From NCBI GenBank assembly GCA_964638815.1, contig CAZXBB010000103.1, positions 1 to 61,675 of the forward strand: a stretch of DNA of 61,675 nucleotides. The letters are read 5' to 3'. The stretch comes from CAZXBB01 sp964638815. GTDB lineage: Bacteria > Planctomycetota > Phycisphaerae > Phycisphaerales > SM1A02. The position numbers were made by a program, and so were the translations under genes. The notes below the pieces were generated by a model that saw only the letters and a program-made list of their open reading frames with translations, searched no databases and was not told where the DNA came from. Below are positions 55,763-61,675 of the stretch, one piece after another (the stretch's first letter is position 1; each line of letters opens with the position of its first letter).

Positions 55763-56731
55763 TCACGCCTCGGCGACCAGCTCGTCGTAAATCGTCCCCA
55801 GCGTCCGTGCTCTCCTCTGCTCGCCGCCGTAGTCCTCGAAGATCGTCAGCTTCGTGATCTCCTCGCGCGTGCGCCCGGCCTTCATCGCCTCCTCCACGGC
55901 GTCGCGCACCCGGGTGAAGTACCGGATCTGGCGCTCGAGGCCGGTGATGTCGGTCAGCTCGCCGTGGCCGGGGATGACGATGGTGTCCTGGTCGCAGAGG
56001 CCGTTGATCGCTTCGCGCAGCGCGAACTGCCACTTCCGCGTGTGCGCGCCGGCGGCGCTGTCGATGAACGGGTGCATCTCGTGGAAGACCAGGTCGCCCG
56101 TGTGGAGAACGTTCTGGGCGGGGAGATACACGAGGATGTCGCCGTCAGTGTGAGCGGGGCCGAGGTGAGCGATGCGCATCGCCACCTGGCCGTAGTTGTA
56201 GTCGAGCGTGGCGCTGACGCGTTTGCCCGGCATGAAGTCGTCGACCTTCAAAGCCGCCACGCGTTCCGCCAGGGCGTCCGCGTCGGCGTTCTGCCCCTTC
56301 TCCCGAAGCCCCTTCACCTGTTCCTCGAGGCTCGGTCTGATCCGGTCGGTGAACGTCGCCGCCATCCGGGAGCGGACGTTCACGTGCGCCATGATCCGCG
56401 AGCGATCGCTGAACGCGAAGTTGCCGCCGGTGTGATCCGCGTGGTGGTGCGTGTTGATCACGAGCCCGGGGGTGGCGCCCGTCTCGCTCTTCGTGACGTC
56501 ACGCAGCGCGAGCCCCATCGTCGCGACCTTCGTGTCGATGAGCACCGGCCATTCGGCCGTCAGGAACAGCAGCGAGTTGCCGCCGCCACCCTTGACGACC
56601 CACATCCCGGGCCGGATCCGGACGAGCTCGATCGCCCCGCTCTGGATCGCGGCGCGGAGGGTGCGGTGCGGCAGCAGCGTGGCGCCCGCGAGGGCCCCGA
56701 TGGCCAGGCAGAATTCGCGTCGGGCCAGCAT
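55763..56731 (-). CDS. MBL-fold metallo-hydrolase, exported
   Basis: A 322-residue beta-lactamase-fold protein. The N-terminus has an RR followed by a hydrophobic stretch (ARREFCLAIGALAGATLL), possibly a Tat signal. The Zn ligands are in THHHADHTGG (HHHADH 95-100), with further His/Asp in 'LGPAHTDGDILVYLP', 'VLHTGDLVFHEMHPFID' and 'VIPGHGEL'. It is a di-zinc hydrolase of unknown substrate; similar exported proteins are often called SoxH-like. It is convergent with the HIT gene, 53 bp apart. Start at 56731. Confidence 0.88.
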   Translation of the reverse strand: MLARREFCLAIGALAGATLLPHRTLRAAIQSGAIELVRIRPGMWVVKGGGGNSLLFLTAEWPVLIDTKVATMGLALRDVTKSETGATPGLVINTHHHADHTGGNFAFSDRSRIMAHVNVRSRMAATFTDRIRPSLEEQVKGLREKGQNADADALAERVAALKVDDFMPGKRVSATLDYNYGQVAMRIAHLGPAHTDGDILVYLPAQNVLHTGDLVFHEMHPFIDSAAGAHTRKWQFALREAINGLCDQDTIVIPGHGELTDITGLERQIRYFTRVRDAVEEAMKAGRTREEITKLTIFEDYGGEQRRARTLGTIYDELVAEA

Positions 56732-56768
56732 GTCTGGTCTCCCTTTGGGTGGTCGCAGAGAGATCGTA

Positions 56769-56932
56769 GCAGCCCGTTGAAGAACCGGGGCGTTGCCTGA
56801 GGTGCGATGCTTTTCGTCCTGGCAAGGAGCCGAACCGACGCCGGATTTGACGATTGCAGCGAGGTTCGGCGACGCCGTCCACGGCGGAGATGATCGTGCT
56901 CAGGCGGCGTTCCGGTTCCTCAAGGTGGCTGC
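56769..56932. repeat. 164-bp imperfect palindrome, MITE-like
   Basis: The ends are gcagcccgttgaagaaccgg (56769-56788) and ccggttcctcaaggtggctgc (56912-56932), near-perfect inverted repeats. The similarity continues inward: cgttgcctgag against ctcaggcggcg, and gccgaacc against ggttcggc. The whole segment can fold into one long stem. There is no gene inside. It is either a miniature inverted-repeat element or a structured RNA. Confidence 0.6.
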
Positions 56933-56940
56933 CGGCGCTT

Positions 56941-57207
56941 TCAGTGGCAATGACGCCCGTAACCGCGGTAGCGCGACGGCGCGTGGTGGTGGCCGTGATG
57001 CCTGCGGTGCCCGTAGGCGGAGTGCTTCGGATACCCGTAGTACTTCCGATACCCGTGGCCGTAGTGATTGTCGTAGTGGACATCGACGTGGTGCGTCGAG
57101 TGCCCATGGTGGTAGCCGAATCCGTACCCGCCGTGGACGCCGTACCGGCAGCCGCCGAGACAGGCCGCCGCGGCGAGGACGATCACGCTCATCCCGAGTC
57201 GTCGCAT
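56941..57207 (-). CDS. His/Tyr/Gly-rich small lipoprotein
   Basis: An 88-residue predicted lipoprotein. The ATG at 57207 has GGAGG 8 bases upstream; the signal is MRRLGMSVIVLAAAACLGGC (lipobox LGGC). The mature part has about 20 His and many Tyr and Gly in a YGYHHGH-type pattern, ending in GRHCH. Metal binding is likely from composition. No family is recognised. It abuts the palindrome at 56769-56932. Confidence 0.75.
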   Translation of the reverse strand: MRRLGMSVIVLAAAACLGGCRYGVHGGYGFGYHHGHSTHHVDVHYDNHYGHGYRKYYGYPKHSAYGHRRHHGHHHAPSRYRGYGRHCH

Positions 57208-57302
57208 GGTTGGACCTCCGCGCATGCCTCGTTGACACCGCGGATGCCGATCCATTCCGGCCCGTGGCAAAAAGGCCGACCCCGACGGCGGGAGGCCGCG
57301 TT

Positions 57303-57338
57303 GACCCTCCGGTCGACCCTGCGGTCGACCCTCCGCAC
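57303..57338. repeat. 12-bp tandem repeat, 3 copies
   Basis: gaccctccggtc at 57303, 57315 and 57327, with single changes, between the His-rich lipoprotein and ppdK. Confidence 0.75.
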
Positions 57339-57412
57339 GCCGCCGGCGGTGCGGGTAACGCGGGACCAGCGAGCTTCGCCGCGGACTCCGCAGCGGAGGT
57401 CACGGCCCCGCC

Positions 57413-60100
57413 TCAGTTCCCGCGCAGTGCGGCCTGCGCCGCCACGAGACGCGCCACCGGCACGCGGAACGGCGAGCAGCTCACGTAGTCGAGACCGACC
57501 GCGTGGAAGAACTCGATCGATGCGGGATCGCCGCCGTGCTCTCCGCAGATGCCGAGCTTGATGTCCGGTCGCGTGACGCGTCCCTTCTTGACCGCGATCT
57601 CGACGAGCTGGCCGACACCGTCCTGATCGATCGACACGAACGGGTCATGGGGGAGGATGCCCTTCTCCACGTACTCGGGAAGGAACGTGTTGGCGTCGTC
57701 GCGGCTGAAGCCGAAGGTCATCTGCGTCAGGTCGTTCGTCCCGAAGCTGAAGAAGTCCGCCTCCTCGGCGACCTCGTCGGCCGTGAGCGCGGCCCGCGGG
57801 ATCTCGATCATCGTGCCGATCGGAATGTCGAGACGCCCGCGGAAATTCTTCGCCTTCCGCACGCGCTCGATCGTCTCCTCCGCGAGCGAGCGCAGCATGG
57901 CCAGCTCGCGGCTGGTGCCGACGAGCGGAATCATGATCTCCGGCCGCGCGTCGACCTTCTTCTTCTTGCAGGTGATCATCGCTTCGACGATCGCCGTGAC
58001 CTGCATCTCGAGAATCGCCGGGTACGTGATCGCGAGCCGGCAGCCGCGGTGACCGAGCATCGGATTCGCCTCCGAGAGCATCGCGACCCGACGCTGGATC
58101 GTGCTCAGCGGCACCTTCATCTCCTTTGCGAGCTCTTTCTGCGCCGCGGTCTCGTGCGGAAGGAACTCGTGCAGCGGCGGATCGAGGAGCCGGATCGTGA
58201 CCGGGAATCCCTTCATTGCCGTGAGGATGCCGACGAAGTCCTTGCGCTGGTACGGCAGCAGCCGCTTGAGCGCCTTCTCTCGCTCGGCCTGCGTGTCGGA
58301 CAGGATCATCTCGCGCATCGCCATGATCCGGTCGCCCTCGAAGAACATGTGCTCCGTGCGCGTGAGCCCGATCCCCTGCGCGCCGAACTCGCGCGCCCGC
58401 TTCGCGTCAGCAGGTGTGTCGGCGTTCGTGCGGACGCCGAGCCGGCAGTGCTCGTCCGTCCACTTCATGAGGGTCGTGAAGGCGCCCGACAGGCTCGGCA
58501 TCGAGCGGTCCACGGATCCCGCCATGACCTCCCCGGTCGCCCCGTCGATCGACAGCGTGTCGTCGGCGCCGAAGCTCTTGCCGTTGATGGTGAGCGTGCG
58601 CTTCTTCGGATCGATCTCGAGCTCGGAGGCGCCGACCACGCAGCACTTGCCCCAGCCGCGGGCGACGACCGCCGCGTGCGAGGTCGTGCCGCCCGTCGAG
58701 GTAAGGATGCCGACCGCGTGATGCATGCCGTCGACGTCCTCAGGCGAGGTTTCCTTGCGCACCAGCAGGACCTTCTCGCCCTGGAGCGTCCGGTCAACGG
58801 CTTCGGTGGCGGTGAACGCGAGCTTTCCCGTCGCGGCGCCCGGCGAGGCGGGCAGCCCCTTCGCGAGGATCTTCACGCCCTTCTTGCTCGCCGGCGTGAA
58901 GCTCGGCAGCAGGAGCTGGGCGAGGTCGTCGGCGGGCACGCGGAGCAGCGCCTCCTTCTGCGTGATCCGTCTCTCGCGGACCATGTCAACGGCGATCTTC
59001 ACGGCGGCCGCCGCGGTGCGATTGCCGGTCCGCGTCTGGAGCATGTACAGCTTGCCGCGCTCGATCGTGAACTCGATGTCCTGCATGTCGCGGTAGTGAC
59101 GCTCGAGGATGTCGCGGATCGAGAGCAGTTCCTTGTGGACCGTGCGGTTCCACTTCGCCATCTCGGCCACGGGGCGCGGCGTGCGGATGCCGGCGACGAC
59201 GTCCTCGCCCTGCGCGTTGATCAGGAACTCCCCGTAGAAGCCCTTCTCGCCCGTGGCGGGATCGCGGGTGAACGCGACGCCGGTGCCGCTGTCGTCACCC
59301 ATGTTGCCGAACACCATCGCCTGCACGTTTACGGCAGTGCCGGTGAGACCGCGGATGCTGTTGATGCGGCGGTAGGCGATCGCCCGCGGCGCGTTCCAGC
59401 TCTTGAACACGGCTTCGATCGCGAGCTCGAGCTGCACGTACGGATCCTGCGGGAAAGCCGACCCGACGTGCTTCTTGTACACCTTGCGGTACGCGTCGCT
59501 CAGCGTGCGGAGGCCGGCGGCGGGCACGTCGGTGTCCCTGGTGACCTTGTACTTCTTCTTGACGCGGTCGAACTCGTCCTCGAACTGCTCGTGATCAACG
59601 CCCATGACGACGCCGCCGAACATGTTGATGAGCCGGCGGTAGGCGTCGTACGCGAACCGCTCGTCGATGTCGGCGATGAGGCCGCGCACCGACTTGTCGC
59701 TCAATCCGAGGTTGAGCACCGTGTCCATCATCCCCGGCATGGAGATCGCCGCGCCGCTCCGGACCGAGACCAGAAGCGGGTCGGTCGCGTCGCCGAAGTT
59801 CTTCCCCGTCTCGTTCTCGAGGAGCCTGATGTTCTCCCGCACGTCGTCCATCAGGCCCGCCGGCATCCGGCCGGTCCGCTCGTACTCGGCGCACATTTCC
59901 GTCGTGATCGTGAACCCCGGCGGCACGGGGAGGCCGAGCTCGCTCATCTCCGCCAGGTTGGCGCCCTTGCCGCCGAGGAGGTCGCGCAGGCCCGGTCCGC
60001 CCTCGGTCTTCGTGCGTCCGAAGTAGTAGACCTTCTGGCGCGCTTCGCGTGGTGGTTTCGTACGGCGCGAGGGGTTCGGCTTGGTCGCCATGGTTGACAT
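57413..60100 (-). CDS. ppdK: Pyruvate, phosphate dikinase
   Basis: An 895-residue enzyme converting pyruvate, ATP and phosphate to PEP, AMP and PPi. In order: ATP-grasp nucleotide domain ('GGKGANLAEMSELGLPVPPG', 'SVRSGAAISMPGMMDTVLN'), the swivelling phosphohistidine domain with H475 in TGGTTSHAAVVARG, and the PEP/pyruvate barrel ('GIGLTRTEHMFF', 'GTNDLTQMTFGFSRDD', 'CGEHGGDP'). The length is normal for the family. The start at 60100 has AAGGA upstream; ATG at 60091 is the alternative. It allows reversible glycolytic flux, often with PPi metabolism. It is divergent from pabB by 106 bp. Confidence 0.97.
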   Translation of the reverse strand: MSTMATKPNPSRRTKPPREARQKVYYFGRTKTEGGPGLRDLLGGKGANLAEMSELGLPVPPGFTITTEMCAEYERTGRMPAGLMDDVRENIRLLENETGKNFGDATDPLLVSVRSGAAISMPGMMDTVLNLGLSDKSVRGLIADIDERFAYDAYRRLINMFGGVVMGVDHEQFEDEFDRVKKKYKVTRDTDVPAAGLRTLSDAYRKVYKKHVGSAFPQDPYVQLELAIEAVFKSWNAPRAIAYRRINSIRGLTGTAVNVQAMVFGNMGDDSGTGVAFTRDPATGEKGFYGEFLINAQGEDVVAGIRTPRPVAEMAKWNRTVHKELLSIRDILERHYRDMQDIEFTIERGKLYMLQTRTGNRTAAAAVKIAVDMVRERRITQKEALLRVPADDLAQLLLPSFTPASKKGVKILAKGLPASPGAATGKLAFTATEAVDRTLQGEKVLLVRKETSPEDVDGMHHAVGILTSTGGTTSHAAVVARGWGKCCVVGASELEIDPKKRTLTINGKSFGADDTLSIDGATGEVMAGSVDRSMPSLSGAFTTLMKWTDEHCRLGVRTNADTPADAKRAREFGAQGIGLTRTEHMFFEGDRIMAMREMILSDTQAEREKALKRLLPYQRKDFVGILTAMKGFPVTIRLLDPPLHEFLPHETAAQKELAKEMKVPLSTIQRRVAMLSEANPMLGHRGCRLAITYPAILEMQVTAIVEAMITCKKKKVDARPEIMIPLVGTSRELAMLRSLAEETIERVRKAKNFRGRLDIPIGTMIEIPRAALTADEVAEEADFFSFGTNDLTQMTFGFSRDDANTFLPEYVEKGILPHDPFVSIDQDGVGQLVEIAVKKGRVTRPDIKLGICGEHGGDPASIEFFHAVGLDYVSCSPFRVPVARLVAAQAALRGN

Positions 60101-60206
60101 CTGCACTGATTTCCTTGGTTTTCGGGGCCTGATTGGCCGCGATTGTAGGCACTGGGCGCGGGCCGGGGCTCCGTCCACAACGCCTCCGAGTGAATATCAT
60201 CGGTCG

Positions 60207-61658
60207 ATGCCGAATCGGTGGATGATTCAGACGATCGACTCCGCGCGCCGACCGCTCGACGTGCTGGCACACTGGCCAGACGAGCGGCCGGTGCTGGTCC
60301 TCAACTCGGGCGGAACGGACGGCCCCGGCTGGAGCCCGCGATGGCGCCGGTGGTCGATCCTCGCCCAACCCGAACGCTGGTTCGCCGTCGACGCGGCGAC
60401 GACGGACTCCGGCGACCCGCTGGACCGGCTCGACGCGGTTCTTGAAGAGACGCGTCTCCGCGGAGGCGGGAGCGGACCGGACCTCCCGTTCGTCGGCGGC
60501 TGGATCGGCAGCTTCGGCTACGAGCTCGGCCGCGCGATCGAGCCGGCGGCGGGCGGGGCGACGCGGCGGCGCGACGACGCCGGCGGGAATCGCTGGCCGC
60601 TGATCGAGCTCGCCTGGTGCCCCGGGGCGCTGCTGTTCGATCACGCCGAATCGCGGTGGTACCGCGTCGGCGACGCGGATCCCGGCCCGCTCCTGCACGC
60701 CGGCCCGCCCGATCCGTCGCCGTCTGCCCGGCTGCGGCTCGGCCCGTGGCGCAGCTCGCTCGACGCCGACGCGTACCTCGCCGCCGTCGCGCGGACGCTC
60801 GCGTACATCCGCGCCGGCGACGTCTTCCAGGCGAACGTGACGCAGCGTCTGAGCGCGTCGATGACGGGATCCGTGCGCGATCTTGCGCGACGCGGCCTCG
60901 AACGGAGCGACGCCTGGTACGGCGCGTTCCTGGAGCTTCCGGGCGACCGCGCCCTCGTCTCGATGAGCCCCGAGCTCTTCCTCGAGGTGGACGGCGAGGC
61001 ACGCACGGTGTGCACGCGACCGATCAAGGGCACGCGCCCGGCGCGCGTGGACCGGCGGGAGCTCGTCGGTTCCGCGAAGGACGCCGCCGAGCTGCACATG
61101 ATCGTCGACCTCATGCGGAACGACCTCGGACGCGTGTGCCGGTACGGGAGCGTGAGGGTTCCCTCGGGCCGCACCGTCGAGACGCACGGGACCGTCCACC
61201 ACGGCGTCGGCGAGGTCCTCGGCACGCTGCGCGACGACGTCACGATGGGTGACCTGCTCCGCGCGACGTTCCCCCCGGGCTCGGTGACCGGCGCGCCGAA
61301 GATCCGCGCGATGCAGATCATCGACGAGCTCGAGCCGGTGGCCCGCGGCCCCTACTGCGGCGCGGTCGGCTTCATCAGCGACCACGGGGACGCCTGTCTC
61401 AACGTGGCGATCCGGACGATGGTGCTGACCGGCGCGCGCGACGCGGCCGGGATGTTCGAAGGCACGGTGGACTACGCGGTGGGCGGCGGCATCGTAGCGG
61501 ATTCCGAGCCGCTGGCGGAGTACCGGGAGAGCCTCGACAAGGCGGCGGTGCTGCGTCTGGTGCTGGCGAACATGGTCGCCGGGACCGGGACGGACGACGT
61601 CGCGCACCGTTCTCGCGAATCGTTGTCGTCGCCGTCGTCCTCACCGTCGTCTTCGTGA
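60207..61658 (+). CDS. pabB: Aminodeoxychorismate synthase component I
   Basis: A 483-residue chorismate-binding enzyme that aminates chorismate in folate synthesis. PIKGT (272-276) carries K274, the residue typical of PabB rather than TrpE. Further blocks: 'VDLMRNDLGRVCRYGSV' and 'GSVTGAPKIRAMQIIDELEP'. The C-terminus has a Ser/Pro-rich tail from a tcg-type repeat (61615-61655) that is not part of the enzyme core. ATG at 60207; the frame upstream is open but shows no protein features. The amidase partner (pabA) and pabC are not in the window, though they could follow just beyond its end. Confidence 0.93.
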   Translation: MPNRWMIQTIDSARRPLDVLAHWPDERPVLVLNSGGTDGPGWSPRWRRWSILAQPERWFAVDAATTDSGDPLDRLDAVLEETRLRGGGSGPDLPFVGGWIGSFGYELGRAIEPAAGGATRRRDDAGGNRWPLIELAWCPGALLFDHAESRWYRVGDADPGPLLHAGPPDPSPSARLRLGPWRSSLDADAYLAAVARTLAYIRAGDVFQANVTQRLSASMTGSVRDLARRGLERSDAWYGAFLELPGDRALVSMSPELFLEVDGEARTVCTRPIKGTRPARVDRRELVGSAKDAAELHMIVDLMRNDLGRVCRYGSVRVPSGRTVETHGTVHHGVGEVLGTLRDDVTMGDLLRATFPPGSVTGAPKIRAMQIIDELEPVARGPYCGAVGFISDHGDACLNVAIRTMVLTGARDAAGMFEGTVDYAVGGGIVADSEPLAEYRESLDKAAVLRLVLANMVAGTGTDDVAHRSRESLSSPSSSPSSS

Positions 61659-61675
61659 TCCCGCCTCGTTGTCCC

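Noticed and set aside
56769..56932. Integron attC site
   Set aside because: The palindrome lacks the RYYYAAC/GTTRRRY core and no integrase is nearby.
56854..57561. Frame on the + strand over the His-rich lipoprotein (VVVVIVVVDIDVV)
   Set aside because: Antisense product of the His/Tyr codons, not a membrane protein.

Overview
The window is high-GC DNA from what looks like a planctomycete, most probably of the Phycisphaerae. The lineage call is inference from four traits. An ECF sigma factor is translationally coupled to a Hanks-type Ser/Thr kinase. Seven secreted proteins end in dockerin-like Ca-loop modules of the form 'DxDxDGxVxFxDLLxxLxxWGPCxGCPEDL'. There are many FG-GAP, NHL and LVIVD beta-propeller proteins. 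Short minisatellites sit between the genes. No rRNA, plasmid, phage or CRISPR signal was seen. The only tRNA is tRNA-Ser(CGA).

Layout. 1-13.6 kb holds a truncated sialidase-fold protein, the sigma/kinase pair, two dockerin-tagged secreted proteins, a ybbP-ybbA ABC transporter divergent from a tesA-like esterase (the E. coli order), a GNAT acetyltransferase, tRNA-Ser and an NHL/dockerin protein. 14-24 kb holds a MoxR-like AAA+/VWA pair, glutamate dehydrogenase, a fused HyuA-HyuB (5-oxoprolinase/hydantoinase) protein and a NtrC-type regulator with a degenerate GAFTGA loop. 24-41 kb is an exported-protein region: a small lipoprotein, a trypsin-fold protease, a 909-residue propeller protein, a duplicated CRTAC1-like lipoprotein, two choice-of-anchor-B paralogues, and a NHL/YtkA/di-haem-peroxidase cluster. 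41-43.6 kb has a NhaD-like antiporter with a tandem universal stress protein.

43.6-52.6 kb is the most interesting part. It is one compact eight-gene leftward operon that joins a GlmL/MutL-family ASKHA protein to a barrel-sandwich/KOW protein, a DUF6754-like membrane protein, three further multi-pass or large-ectodomain membrane proteins and two small proteins. No glutamate mutase gene is present in the window. I propose it as an undescribed envelope-associated ATP-driven complex.

52.7-61.7 kb returns to housekeeping genes: birA, nadC, a queuosine-precursor transporter, a HIT protein, an MBL-fold hydrolase, a His/Tyr-rich lipoprotein, pyruvate phosphate dikinase and aminodeoxychorismate synthase component I. 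A 164-bp imperfect palindrome at 56769-56932 looks like a MITE or structured RNA.

Two divergent gene pairs are separated by exactly 24 bp with no Shine-Dalgarno, which suggests leaderless transcripts. Family assignments come from motif recognition by eye; no database search was run.
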